64,000 nt of DNA from Sepiola atlantica (GCA_963556195.1 OY744544.1:50930825-50994824); one strand, 5' to 3'; positions 1 through 10,253 are shown, counted from the first letter of the stretch. The notes: generated from the letters alone by a model not told the origin. A program made the numbers and translations.

Positions 1-3000
1 CCATCAAACTCGACAGGAATGCCACTCAGAACTGATTGTTAACTAAGCGGTTTAACGGGTTAACAGTTGCTCCATGTAAATAAATGTACCCCCCCCCCCT
101 CCACTTCCAATGAGACAAACAAACAGTTGTTTTGTTTCGTTCTGTTTTACTTTTTGTCATGTCGGCTTTGATTTCTCGACTCGCTTTTATTTCGTTTCCT
201 GTCCTCATTTATTTTTCCATCATTACGTGCAGGTGAGTGAGTGACGGTGTTTATTTGTCGAATGTTTATGCAGCTCGGACCGGCCAGGGAGTGCCATTAA
301 AAATCGGGAACGCATTGCGAATCCGAACAGGAAAGACGAAACTAAAAAAAAAAAAGAAAAAGAAATGCACATACCGGATTTTATTTGTATTTTACAATAA
401 CATATCTATTGCGTAACGTTGCTGATTAAACATTCCTTTTTTATGTTAGTGAGTGGGTAGAAGCCTTGTAACACGTCTGTTTAACAATTTTATAAAAGGA
501 CATCATATAGACCTCCTTGCAACTTTGAGGCACAAGCGATAGCCCAGGTTAATGTGGCTGCATTTTAAGTCTATATTGACGCCACACCCCTATCTGTACA
601 GGGATTGATTGAGTCAAGTAGCAAGAAGTCAAGGGCAACGAGTAACAATGCCAGGATAAACAGAGAATGACTCGTGTTATTTCGGAATTTTCCTTCTCCT
701 AGACTAGTTACACAACCAAGGGTAGCCTACCTTACTATTTTATCCAGAACTGGAGGGGAAAATGGATTCATACCTTTCCAAATTATTTCCATTAGTTAAT
801 GAGATGCAATGAATCCGATTAAATTCGAACCGAGTGCACGCCTGTAGCCACTACCCAACTTCACTTCACGTATAGAAACACGTGTCTATAGACATTTCTA
901 CGTATATACCTACACTAGGATTAGACAATGTTTATCTTTTTCTGGATATCAAATTTGTCTATGTAACGAAAGTTTAGTATGTGAGTACCAGACACTCGAT
1001 TTCTAACTTGCAACACTTTTTCAGAAATTAGTTTTAGAAATAGTCCAATAAGAAGTATTGAGAAAACAATGACAATTTGCTTTTAAATAATTACAGTACT
1101 TTTCCATCCAATTGTTATGGGAATATCAAGGTTGAAAGTAGTCATCAACGCACCAATTTTAACAAACTCATCCTTTGGAGTTACGAAGAAATTTACATTC
1201 ATGCAAAGTACGCCAATTCAACACAAAACTTAAGAAGGACGGAAAAAAGTTATCGATTTAAAAAAGTAAAAGTAAAAGTTAAAAAAAAACGTCTTTGTTG
1301 TTTGGTTAGATGTCGGTCTTGAACGCATATTTCATGATATTTTCATTGTCACATCTTATTGTTACCATGAATACAGGATGATCCTTAGATTCATCGGGAA
1401 CGACTGCTTTATCTTGCTATATGATATTGCTTTGACGCGCATTCCCGAACAGAGAGACACATATACCACACAAACTATCTCTACATACAATGATGACTAT
1501 AAGTTTTGTTGTTTTTGAAAAACAAATAACTAAGCAAACATTTATTGATTATAATAATAATATAATAAACAATCGAGGTTTATGTTAAAGTCGTAATACA
1601 TATTTGCTATTTCACTATCTTCATCTGCGACGAATTCATCACTTAGTTATATTCACAACTGCGTTGTCTCAATCATTTGTTGGAATTGAATTAATTTCTA
1701 CTTTAATGTGAGTGTATACATCAAGTAGATTTTAAGGCTTTTTTGGCGCTAAAAACGAATCCTTATGCACCCTAAACACAACCAAAAGTCTAAGGGACCT
1801 CCCCACAAGTCAATTAACAGAGGAGCAACGTTTCATCAGCAGAGATTGTCAGTCATGATCACCACATTCAGCTGAGTTTAGTCTCGAAACAATATTAGTC
1901 GGTTGCCGCTTAAACAATCGTTTTTTATCATCACACGTACGAGGATGGTGCGAACTGTGTGTGTGTGTTCAAATCAGACAATTGCGATCTTGGATTTTCC
2001 CCTATTCGGCGTCTTGTGCTAGATTTCTTCCGTCTGATTCAAACAACAGTATTTATGGATAATGTATTCACACTCTTTTTACTAGTGTATTTTTATTGAC
2101 AAGTTTCGTCAGAAACAGTCACTCCGTCTAATTCTCGAAAACAATCATACTTTTTTATTTTATTTTCGAGACAATCATGGTTTCCTATCCCGGGTACCTC
2201 TCAGAATACTTGATCCACAAATATCCAAACATATCAAATAACATTATACTATCGCGAGCTCAAAGCTCCCACCAAAATACACGTAGACAAACTTTTCTCT
2301 AATTTATCAGTTTTATTAAGACATATTTTCGTTTCAGCATTACAATTTTTCCGAGAAAATCTATGACTCAAAGAAAATGTACAAAATACACGTATCCTTT
2401 TATTTTGTTCTAAATCGTTTTTAATCCGTTTCCTCGGAATTGTAAATATATTTTTACACCTCACTAACAAATATGGTTATTTTGCTACGTACCGTCACGA
2501 TAAGTTGCCCTTAGGCTATCGTAAAATAATAACCTTTCTATTTCTAGATGATCGGGCACAACTGTAAACCAACTTTGAATTTCTCTTACGTCACATTATG
2601 AAAACCAACCTATCATTTATTCACTACTCATATAAGGCTATGTCTGACCACAAATCGTAATCATACAAAAACAAACGGCTGCAGCTGCCAAGTTTATATA
2701 CACTTACATGTACGTGACATGTACAGGTACGTAATGTTTAACACGCACACTTCCAGAAAATATATGTTAAAATATTTTAATTATTCCTAGTATAAAACAC
2801 TGATTTAAATGTTATATTTTTCATTATCCCAGTTCACTTTCTCTGACGACTGTTTTGCGAATGTCAGAGAAGTTCGAAAATACTTGATAAAGTAAGATTG
2901 CCAATTCGCATTAATTTCTCACGAGGGTAAATCGGCACGATTGCAAGTGAACAACATTTTATGACGAGTTATTTACGATCAGTCATACAAATCTGATGAT

Positions 3001-3353
3001 ACAGACGTCAAGCGGATATTTGTTCAATTTTATGGATTATCATTGATGGGATTATCAGAAATAAAGAGGATTTTAAAAGATTAGCGGAAAATCGATATTT
3101 GAATATGAATATATAAGATAGAGATTTGGCGGGTTTGTCTGGTCGATAACTGAAACGATTTATGTTTTATGTACTTATTTTATCAACTGTAATATTGTGT
3201 ACACATATGTGTTTCAGTATTTAATCTAATGGTACTCAATAGATGAGTAGAGCAGTTAGACTGAGGAACCCATTCTTGAAGTGAAACACAAACGTTTTTG
3301 TGTAGCTTGCTTCCCATAAGTATAGTTTATATTACTGCTACTTACCCCTCTTA

Positions 3354-3356
<3 letters not shown>
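1..3356. other. AT-rich stretch without recognised gene
   Basis: I find no coding region, RNA gene or clear mobile element here. Open frames are short, unsupported and scattered. There are homopolymer runs (C-rich near 90-100, A-rich near 345-360). A short reading near 1790-1850 vaguely recalls the N-terminal part of Penelope-like proteins, but it is too weak to call. Confidence 0.6.

Positions 3357-3401
<45 letters not shown>
3357..3401. repeat. (TA)n microsatellite
   Basis: A pure TA dinucleotide tract. On the minus strand it lies just downstream of a decayed hammerhead-like motif and a tRNA-like SINE head, the arrangement repeated at many other TA tracts in the window. Confidence 0.95.
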
Positions 3402-3404
<3 letters not shown>

Positions 3405-3425
3405 AAATATTTGTTCTGTTTACTA

Positions 3426-3477
3426 ACTATGCACGTATACGTTTCGTCTTTTATAATCGGGACTCATCAACATATGA
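3426..3477 (-). ncRNA. decayed hammerhead ribozyme-like motif
   Basis: This is a close relative of the intact motif at 3931-3982. The core reads UUGAUGA (C3 changed to U), a GUC/GAC stem II is kept, GAAA is kept, and the stem III strand ACGUAUACGU is unchanged. The cleavage triplet is GUG instead of GUC. Stem I keeps only about four pairs. From the known chemistry of hammerheads, G at the cleavage position should block activity, so I infer an inactive copy. Confidence 0.6.
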
Positions 3478-3492
3478 CTATTCACTACCGGT

Positions 3493-3576
3493 CGTGCGAT
3501 TCGGAACCCCGGATTCCGAGTATTTTACAACTCAAATCCCGACATCTAGAAACCACTTGGCCAACGCTGAATACCG
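3493..3576 (-). repeat. tRNA-derived SINE head (Ser/Leu-like)
   Basis: The minus strand carries an A-box-like TTGGCCAAGTGG and a B-box-like GGGGTTCCGAATCGC about 55 bases later, the layout of a tRNA with a long variable arm. It has no intact acceptor stem, so a functional tRNA is unlikely. The hammerhead-like motif at 3426-3477 follows about 16 bases downstream, then the (TA)n tract. This suggests one composite unit: pol III head, ribozyme-like body, TA tail. Confidence 0.55.
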
Positions 3577-3649
3577 AATAAACAGTCGTAATGTTAACAC
3601 TGTATCCGGCGGCTTGATGTCATAAGAGCGTTCAACTTAATGAAAGGAA

Positions 3650-3651
<2 letters not shown>

Positions 3652-3709
<58 letters not shown>
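3652..3709. repeat. (TA)n microsatellite
   Basis: A pure TA tract of nearly 60 bases. It separates the two related SINE/hammerhead units at 3426-3576 and 3931-4020. Confidence 0.95.
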
Positions 3710-3713
<4 letters not shown>

Positions 3714-3850
3714 CTTCCTTTTAAAATGAAAAAGAAAACAACTAATATAAAGAGAGCTGAGCTTGAAGTGCTATTTCAAGTTGAGTACCTTATGATAATC
3801 ATACGAATGTTATATTAGGGACGGCATCTATATGCCAGGTACTTATTGAG

Positions 3851-3853
<3 letters not shown>

Positions 3854-3908
<55 letters not shown>
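3854..3908. repeat. (TA)n microsatellite
   Basis: A pure TA tract forming the minus-strand tail of the unit that carries the intact hammerhead-like motif at 3931-3982. Confidence 0.95.
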
Positions 3909-3912
<4 letters not shown>

Positions 3913-3930
3913 TTTGTTATTGTTTATTTA

Positions 3931-3982
3931 TCTATGGACGTATACGTTTCGTCTCTTTTCAATCAAGACTCATCAGCATAGA
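3931..3982 (-). ncRNA. hammerhead ribozyme candidate, type I, apparently intact
   Basis: All hammerhead parts are visible on the minus strand in order. Stem I 5' strand UCUAUG (3982-3977) is followed by core CUGAUGA, stem II GUCU/AGAC, and GAAA. Stem III is the self-complementary ACGUAUACGU, the cleavage triplet is GUC, and the stem I 3' strand CAUAGA pairs perfectly with UCUAUG. The predicted cut is between 3937 and 3936. The upstream minus-strand sequence contains the same B-box-like block as the SINE head at 3493-3576, but the A box is missing because a Tc1 element and TA tract follow at 4022. Hammerheads are established in Penelope-like elements and in the Sm-alpha SINE. Activity here is inferred from structure only. 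Confidence 0.8.
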
Positions 3983-4020
3983 AGTACGACTATTCACCAC
4001 CGGTCACACAATTCGAAACC

Positions 4021-4021
<1 letters not shown>

Positions 4022-4065
<44 letters not shown>
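4022..4065. repeat. (TA)n tract, left flank of the Tc1 insertion
   Basis: A pure TA tract that abuts the left end of the Tc1 element. Its partner lies at 5710-5754, so the element inserted inside one TA tract, as expected for a TA-targeting transposon. Confidence 0.9.
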
Positions 4066-4068
<3 letters not shown>

Positions 4069-4367
4069 GTGCTGGTCAAAAAAATAGAACATATGTATAA
4101 AACTGTAAAAATCATTCCGTTTGAGATAATTTTCGGATTTTAAATTGTGTAGGCGAAATATTCTATATGTAAATAACAATTACAACTATTGTTAATCATT
4201 TGTAATATTTGCATATGTCAGACTTTATTGTCACAGAGTAGTTTATTGTCACATTGGGAAATTCAGCGTTTCAATTTAATAGAACATTATTCGTTAAGTA
4301 ATCTTAAACTCAAAAAAATTATGTGTTTAAAAAGATTTTGCAAGTAATTTAATCATAATCTCTCATT
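4066..4367. repeat. left terminal inverted repeat of the Tc1 element
   Basis: Pairs over its whole length with 5409-5709. It contains the presumptive transposase binding sites and promoter, and stops at the transposase start codon. Confidence 0.9.
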
Positions 4368-5160
4368 ATGGGTCGCTCTAAAGACATATCTTTGTTTGAG
4401 AAGCAGCGAATGTTCGATTTGCGGGAAGTAGGAAAGACGCACATCGAAATCGCTGGACAAGGTGGCAAAGAAAAGCCGATTCCAGTCAACAAGCCACATT
4501 ACAGAAAGTGGAAACAGGCTTCTGGTGCCGACGTTTCACGTTGCACTACCTACCGAAGGCTCCGGCAACTAGGATACCAAAATCGTATAGCTGCCACCAA
4601 ACCGCTCCTTAACAAAAATCAGATGTTGAAGAGGCTACGATGGGCAACTGGTCATCAAACCTGGACTACAGACGAATGGCGGCGTCTGATCTATTCAGAT
4701 GAGTCTCGATTTTGTATTTCTTTCGGCGACCAAGGGCCACGTGTTTGGCGAAGATCCACGGAACGGTATAACGGTTTTGGGCTGTATGAGTGCTAAGGGT
4801 GTTGGTAATTTCTGCTTCATCAAAGGAAATGTAAACGCAACAGTGTACCAAGACATCATGGAAGCTAATTTACTGTAAGTGCTGGATAATCAGTTTGACA
4901 GTGACGCCACATACATCATTTTTCAACATGACTTGGCACCGACACACTCTGCCAAGTCCACAACTTCCTGGTTCCGAGAACAATCGATCCCTGTTCTTGA
5001 ATGGCCGGCGAACTCGCCAGATTTTAACGTTATTGAAGCCTTGTGGGATCAGATGAAGAGGAAGCTTCGCAAAGAAAAACCTACTACCCTTGCAGCCATG
5101 AATATTGCAATACAGAACACATGTGATTCGGTGTCTACACAGTTGCGAGAAGCTTGTTGA
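4368..5160 (+). pseudogene. Tc1-like DD34E transposase, broken
   Basis: The reading frame opens at 4368 with MGRSKD and an N-terminal helix-turn-helix region that appears internally deleted (the sequence jumps from GKTHIEIA to a PVNKPHYRKW-like segment). The catalytic core follows. The first Asp is in IYSDESRF, the second in FQHDLAPTH (from 4921), and the Glu in NVIEALW exactly 34 residues after the second Asp, so the triad is DD34E. A frameshift lies near 4765-4790 and an in-frame TAA at about 4876. The protein would cut and paste the element at TA sites in the nucleus. This copy cannot make a full enzyme, although its ends may still be mobilised in trans. The superfamily call is firm. Confidence 0.92.
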
Positions 5161-5408
5161 TTCCATGCCCAGCGAATTGATGCTGCTACTAAATATTGAT
5201 TAATTTTTATCTGTATTTAAGTTAATAAAAAAAACTATTTTGTTTTCTTAGCTGTCTTGTTCTATTATTTTGAAACGCGAAATATTGAAAAACTGACATT
5301 GCAATTGATATGAAAAAAAGTTTCTATCGTAAACCAACTATTTCAGTTAGTTTAGCATTATAGGAATATTTTAGCACCAATTACATCTCACAGATTGTCC
5401 TCAATAAG

Positions 5409-5708
5409 AATGAGAGATTATGATTAAATTACTTGCAAAATCTTTTTAAACACATAATTTTTTTGAGTTTGAGATTACTCAACGAATAATGTTCTATTAA
5501 ATTGAAACGTTGAATTTCCTAATGTGACAATAAACTACTCTGTGACAATCAAGTCTGATATATGCAAATATGACAAATGATTAAAAATAGTTGTAATTGT
5601 TATTTACATATAGAATATTTCGCCTACACAATTTAAAATCCGAAAATTATCTCAAACGGAATGATTTTTACAGTTTTATACATATGTTCTATTTTTTGAC
5701 CAGCACGA

Positions 5709-5709
<1 letters not shown>
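5409..5709. repeat. right terminal inverted repeat of the Tc1 element
   Basis: Complement of 4066-4367 with a few substitutions. It ends at the TA duplication at 5710-5711. Confidence 0.9.

Positions 5710-5754
<45 letters not shown>
5710..5754. repeat. (TA)n tract, right flank of the Tc1 insertion
   Basis: A pure TA tract continuing the one at 4022-4065 beyond the inserted element. Confidence 0.9.
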
Positions 5755-5757
<3 letters not shown>

Positions 5758-6261
5758 TGTTGCTTTTACCGCATTCATAAAAGAGTTCAGAGTGAACAAG
5801 TTGAAAGCTGACTTGGGTCTGGGGTTCTAATCTTGCGACCAGCTAAACAGTCATCCTACACAAGTAATAATTCACAGAAAAAGATGTAACATATAAGCAT
5901 GTGAATCAAAATTAAAACATATTCATCATTATATTTGTATAGCCCCTTATAATGCAAGGACGGGCTCTTTAAAAGAATTGAAAATATGCTGTATGAATAA
6001 ATGCGTAATGCAAACTTTTGTTTGATTGTTAAACACTGTTAAAGCAGCCTGCTAATGATGTACGCGTGTAAAGACAATTAATATATAAATAAAATGAAAT
6101 TTAAAAAATAAGTAAATGAAATCAAATAAAGCCAAAAAGTAATGAAATTAAATAATATATATATAGAGATTTGTTTTTGTTGTTGATTACTCTGCGCCGC
6201 TTGCTGTGAATACTCGCCGACTTTGTATTTAAAAAGTTAAATTCCTCCTAAAACATTCCAA
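5755..6261. other. AT-rich spacer
   Basis: No gene recognised. A B-box-like GGGGTTCTAATC near 5820 may be a remnant of another tRNA-derived repeat. Confidence 0.4.
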
Positions 6262-6415
6262 GCTAATTTCTGGTGGCCAACTGGTAACTCTCTTTACTTC
6301 GAATCAGTGGCGATTTGTGATCCGAGTTCGCGCCCGTCGACCGTTGGAAAGTAGCTTCCTGCACTGAAGATTGCGTAAGCATGAAACATCGATGTATTTA
6401 GGGTATAAATAAATA

Positions 6416-6420
<5 letters not shown>
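6262..6420 (+). repeat. SINE-like unit: tRNA-like head, hammerhead-like body, TA tail
   Basis: An A-box-like TGGCCAACTGG (from about 6273) and a B-box-like block near 6322-6338 precede the hammerhead-like motif at 6358-6402, and a TA tail begins at about 6419. The stretch from GAATCAGTGGCGATTTG (6301) onward is clearly homologous to 42106-42210, so this is a dispersed family. The two copies differ by many substitutions, so both are old. Confidence 0.6.
6358..6402 (+). ncRNA. hammerhead ribozyme candidate (GAAACAUCGAUGUA family)
   Basis: Stem I strands CCUGCA (6358-6363) and UUUAGG (6397-6402) pair with one mismatch and one wobble. The core is CUGAAGA. Stem II is UGC/GCA closed by a GUAA loop, which fits the GNRA type. 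GAAA follows, stem III is the palindrome ACAUCGAUGU, and the cleavage triplet is GUA. A second copy at 42165-42209 has changes on both sides of stem I that restore perfect pairing, which supports conserved structure rather than chance. Confidence 0.7.

Positions 6421-6481
<61 letters not shown>
6419..6481. repeat. (TA)n microsatellite
   Basis: A pure TA tract of about 60 bases. It is the tail of the SINE-like unit before it and the left flank of the foldback element after it. Confidence 0.95.
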
Positions 6482-6486
<5 letters not shown>

Positions 6487-6797
6487 AAATTTTAACTTCA
6501 ACTTTAACGGGAGATTGACATGAGAGGGGAGGGGGGAGGACCCCAACAAGTCGTGTTTCAAATTATTACGTGGGAGGTTTTTCACGTGTCTGTGCTGTGA
6601 TGATCTCAATTTCGGCCGGGGTGGGAGGAAGGGAGATAGAGCGACGGCCAGAGTGAGTTAAATTTAAAATGAGAATAAAATTATGATTTTAACCGTGTCA
6701 CCGTAATAGACAAAGCCCCAACTCTGTCCCCCTCCCCCTCCAATGTATTTTCAATTTTCAATCTCCCGTTAAAGTTGAAGTTAAAATTTATGCCATT
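6480..6797. mobile_element. short non-autonomous element with ~39-bp inverted repeats (MITE-like)
   Basis: The left end ATGGCATAAATTTTAACTTC continues through CGGGAGATTG, and the right end (about 6759-6797) is its complement. The inner part has facing G-rich (6521-6540) and C-rich (about 6730-6740) blocks. It is 318 bases long, has no coding capacity, and I see no clear target duplication. It fits a miniature inverted-repeat element whose parent family I cannot name. Confidence 0.7.
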
Positions 6798-7009
6798 TGA
6801 ATTCCTTCGCCCGCCCGATGAATTGGTCGCTTTTTGCACCAATGAAACAAAACTTGTTTTGTCGCAACTAATGGAATAAAATCAAAAAATATATATTTTG
6901 CTCTGAATTTTCATTGAGCACTCTCATAAACCCGGTTTCAACTTCATTCGGATTCATACCCACTGGATATTTGTAACAAGTTAATTATATATATATATAT
7001 ATGTATATA

Positions 7010-7932
7010 ATATTAAACGAAACATTAAAATTCAAAATAAAAATATATTGCCTTTAAGTGTGAGCTCTGTGAGGTAGAATCATGCGTAAATTTTTATCGA
7101 CTGAATCAATGTAATTAATTTTAAGCATCTGTCCCTTATAACACATACTCCTGTTTCAAGTCTGACATGATATTTAGTGTATCATGAGGTAAGATATAGT
7201 TTTTTAACAAACTTCAAAAATCAATATACAAAATTTGAAATTGAGATTTAAAATCTGATATCCTAAGATCTTATTTAGTTTAGGCCAAGGTTGTATCCCT
7301 AGCACCTATGTTGTTTTACGGTTAAAAATCTAAATTTAATTAGCTTGACCGAGGCCTAGGTAAAAATTAGATGTAGGTTGTAAATGCCTTCAATTGGAAA
7401 CATATTTTATTAATTCACTAATTTAACTTTAGAAAACCTAAAATTAATATTATTAATTGAATATACGATAATCAAAAAAAAAACATTAAAAAATGTAATA
7501 AATACGATTTTATAAATATAAATACATAACTGGCCATATAATACCCAGTTAATAATTTAATATTGCATGCATATTTTTTGAACACCATATCTATGTGTAG
7601 GATATAATTTAAAAAATCATTGACTTATTATTTTCTGCAGCATAGAATACCAATCTGCAGTACTGAGACGTTTTCATTTCTACTGTCTGGCACCTATCTT
7701 GGTGAATTCCACACAGGCGGACTTTTCTTTTGTGTTCACTTTTGACAATGGGAGGTTTGCCCGAAATATAAAATGATTTCTAATGATCCGGACATTGCAC
7801 ACATCTAACACCCAACTTGCTGTTTATGTATAAAATAAAATAAATATATAGTTGTAAGTCCTCTTCGTCGATGGTTTATTTTTGTTCTTTCCAGCTTCTC
7901 ATTAACCAGGCTGTTATAACAATTCCCAGCAA

Positions 7933-7934
<2 letters not shown>
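7010..7934. other. AT-rich stretch without recognised gene
   Basis: No coding region, RNA gene or repeat structure that I recognise. Confidence 0.6.
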
Positions 7935-7976
<42 letters not shown>

Positions 7977-7991
7977 TTTTAATGTGAGATG

Positions 7992-8062
<71 letters not shown>

Positions 8063-8147
8063 TTTCCACAATCAGACAACGCCTCAGCCCACACAAAACA
8101 TGAAAGCCACGGACCGAACGTATTGGATTCGAGTCTTATTGTGGAAA

Positions 8148-8206
<59 letters not shown>
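7935..8206. repeat. three (TA)n tracts around a small palindromic spacer
   Basis: TA tracts lie at 7935-7972, 7997-8059 and 8151-8206. The spacer 8056-8155 begins AATTATTTCCACAAT and ends with its complement, so the TA tracts and spacer ends form one inverted repeat. Inside are a minus-strand TGTGGGCTGAGGCG-type block and a CCACGGACC block also found at 15015-15040 and 15180-15235. This is therefore a fragment of the same repeat family as the 15-kb palindrome. Confidence 0.75.
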
Positions 8207-8208
<2 letters not shown>

Positions 8209-8225
8209 TATGAATAGTGTTTATT

Positions 8226-8819
8226 AAATATTAAAGTGTATTACAGTCAACGTTGTTTCGGACTTACCTTCTCATCAGTGCAGGAAGTGGTGGTTTCAGG
8301 CGGTCAGACAGGTTCGAACGCAATTCGTAGGTTCAGAAGAGAATCACGATCTTACCCCCTTATCAATTAGGTCAACGAAAATCCCCTAAAAATTAAATAC
8401 ATTTAAAGCCCGCGGCAGGGTTCAAACGTTCCGAGATCAAAGAGTGCTTCAACACGCGGGCATGTAAGCTTTGCTTCCGTAGCTTAACGACCTAAGATTT
8501 TTATGATTATAAACATTGCTCGATAGTTTATATTTATTCATCTTAAAGGGGGTCATCATAAATATTAAAGTGTATTTACCTACAGGAAACGTCGTTTTTA
8601 ACTTATGCCCTTACCAGTGAAAGAAGTGGTGGTTTCAGGCGGTCAGAGGGGTTCAGGCGCAGTTCGTAGATTCAGAAGTGAATTACGATCCTACTCCCAA
8701 ATCCATTAGGCCAACGGAAATCGCCACATATATAACTGAAATTAAGATACATCTAAAGCCAGCGGAAGGGCCAAAACGTTCCGAGATAAGAGAGTGCGAA
8801 AATACGCGGGACTGTAATC

Positions 8820-8822
<3 letters not shown>
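8226..8822 (-). repeat. two diverged direct copies of a SINE-like unit
   Basis: Copies lie at about 8226-8500 and 8562-8822. They share the block with GAAGTGGTGGTTTCAGGCGG (8285 and 8625) and a long homologous tail. On the minus strand each has a tRNA-like B-box region (GTTTGAACCC near 8425 in the first copy) upstream of the motif region near 8242-8282. The second copy has lost the hammerhead core. Confidence 0.65.
8242..8282 (-). ncRNA. decayed hammerhead ribozyme-like motif
   Basis: The core CUGAUGA (8278-8272) and GAAA (8259-8256) are intact. Stem I UGCA/UGUA pairs, and the stem III strand is nearly palindromic around CAACGUUG. Stem II is weak beyond the closing G-C pair, and U16.1 is replaced by A, giving GAC at the cut site. 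Probably inactive. Confidence 0.5.

Positions 8823-8868
<46 letters not shown>
8823..8868. repeat. (TA)n microsatellite
   Basis: A pure TA tract. On the minus strand it lies about 40 bases downstream of the hammerhead candidate at 8905-8960. Confidence 0.95.
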
Positions 8869-8870
<2 letters not shown>

Positions 8871-8904
8871 GAGAGTTTACGAAGATATTTTGTAAAGCTA
8901 TAGT

Positions 8905-8960
8905 TCCCTACACGTGTTTCGCTACCTAGCAAGCACCCTTCTAGGCAGTTCATCAGGGGA
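8905..8960 (-). ncRNA. hammerhead ribozyme candidate with long stem II
   Basis: On the minus strand, stem I 5' strand UCCC (8960-8957) is followed by CUGAUGA. Stem II is an 8-bp helix CUGCCUAG/CUAGGUAG with one G-U pair and an A-C mismatch at its base. GAAA follows, stem III is the palindrome ACACGUGU, and the triplet is GUA. The stem I 3' strand GGGA pairs perfectly. Every obligatory core base is present. The loop left by the palindrome is only two bases, so cleavage would be expected to depend on dimers, as proposed for other hammerheads with minimal stem III. Confidence 0.75.
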
Positions 8961-9295
8961 GATACACACCTAATATATTGAGCTCAACAACTGACAATAC
9001 CCCACAGGGGAATTGACCCAGTTTTAATAACTTAAGAAGGAAAAACAAAAAGAAAACAAGTTCAGAAGACAGCTCAAACAACTCGGTAATATGTTGTAGC
9101 TGTTATGTATCAAGTCCGGTGCAATCTAAAAATGAGGAGAAAAAAAAGAAAGAAAAAGGAAAACTCACACATACGGCGGAATACATGTCCTTAGGTCAAC
9201 CTCAATATAGCCCCCCCCCCAAAAAAAATCAAACCGTCCACAGTGCCACCCATTAATAACCTCCAGGGCTCCAGAATTGACACATGCTATCTGGT
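8961..9295. other. interval between two opposed hammerhead-like modules
   Basis: No protein match recognised. It contains a C9-A8 homopolymer junction near 9211-9227. The modules at 8905-8960 (minus) and about 9296-9345 (plus) face outward, so this may be the body of a decayed element. Confidence 0.4.
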
Positions 9296-9345
9296 ATTAT
9301 TGGTGCTTGCTTGGAAGCGTAAAACCTATAGGGAACTATAGCGTT
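9296..9345 (+). ncRNA. decayed inverted copy of the 8905-8960 motif
   Basis: The plus strand GGTGCTTGCTTGGAAGCG and TAGGGAACTATAGCG match the 3' half of the minus-strand module at 8905-8960 closely. The CUGAUGA box and the GAAA box are mutated. A relic. Confidence 0.5.
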
Positions 9346-9536
9346 ATAAAATAAATTAATAACAAAATAGAAGATTTTTCCGTTGTGATGAATCCTCTCT
9401 GGTAGATAATGATATCATGGTAAACCTTCCAAATATAGGTATAAATGTTCTGTCACCTATAATCGGGGCTCATAGAGCTTGTTTTTATTGGTCTTGCTCC
9501 GGACTTTACTGCATATTTTCAGTGAAACATCAACAT

Positions 9537-9537
<1 letters not shown>

Positions 9538-9610
<73 letters not shown>
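9538..9610. repeat. (TA)n microsatellite
   Basis: A pure TA tract of over 70 bases. Confidence 0.95.
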
Positions 9611-9612
<2 letters not shown>

Positions 9613-9707
9613 ACGTACAAAAGAGTGATTTTCCACCGAACGACTTGGGACTAAAATGTTTTTGTTTTTTAATTTTCTTATATAACTTTAATGGTTGAGA
9701 AACTTCC

Positions 9708-9824
<117 letters not shown>

Positions 9825-9924
9825 AAATATAATAAAAGATTCAAATTCAACAACAGTTCTAGTTCTCTCCTTTGGACAGATAGAACACTATCTGTCACTT
9901 ATTATGTTCACAAATTAAATAGGG

Positions 9925-10050
9925 CTAATTTCTCTCGAGATCGGCCGAGAGGTAAAACGCTTGGATTAGAATTATTTGTGTCCGGGGTTTGAGTCGTTAT
10001 ATCATCAGATTTATGATTGTTGGTAAACATGAAACATACATTTCTCGGAA
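9925..10050 (+). repeat. tRNA-derived SINE-like unit with ribozyme relic
   Basis: An A-box-like CGGCCGAGAGGTAAAACGC (from about 9941) and a B-box-like GGTTTGAGTCG (about 9987) form a tRNA-like head. A decayed motif follows in which GAAACAU is kept near 10030 but the CUGANGA box is disrupted. A second, partial copy follows at 10165-10250 in the same orientation. Confidence 0.55.
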
Positions 10051-10164
10051 TATTAAAAAATATTTATTTATAAAAAATAATTCTTAAACTCAATCAAGTA
10101 AAGCACTTAAAGAGAAATATAATTTTTTTTTGAATTAATCAACGTTTCTCTCTTCTAATTCTTA

Positions 10165-10250
10165 AGGTTCGAGTCGTTCGATCGGCGGTGCAGTTACATT
10201 ATCCATACTGATGATTATTTTTGAACATGAAACATATATATGTATAGATA
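10165..10250 (+). repeat. partial SINE-like unit with hammerhead-like motif
   Basis: The B-box-like GGTTCGAGTCG at about 10166 is followed by a motif with intact CUGAUGA (10208-10214), GAAA (10229-10232), palindromic stem III ACAUAUAUAUGU and triplet GUA. Stem II is weak and stem I has only two clear pairs, so activity is doubtful. A TA tract follows at 10254. Confidence 0.5.
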
Positions 10251-10253
10251 TTT

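Larger units (their letters stand above)
4066..5709 (+). mobile_element. Tc1/mariner-superfamily transposon with 300-bp terminal inverted repeats
   Basis: The element starts CACGTGCTGGTCAAA and ends with the near-complement TTTGACCAGCACGAG, flanked on both sides by TA. The inverted repeats run 4066-4367 and 5409-5709, about 300 bases each with only scattered mismatches. They reach up to the transposase start codon. Between them lies one broken transposase gene read on the plus strand. Total length is 1644 bases, typical of Tc1-like elements, although the terminal repeats are longer than the common 20-30 bases. The high similarity of the two repeats suggests a fairly recent copy despite the broken gene. 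Confidence 0.92.

Noticed and set aside
1790..1900. Penelope-like N-terminal fragment (LTEEQRFISRDC)
   Set aside because: Only about a dozen residues resemble the family, with no second motif in order.
3493..3576. Functional tRNA gene
   Set aside because: A and B boxes are present, but no acceptor stem pairs and the B box has an extra base. It is better explained as a SINE head.
3846..4100. Many open frames rich in IYIYIY
   Set aside because: They are translations of (TA)n tracts here and at similar tracts throughout the window.
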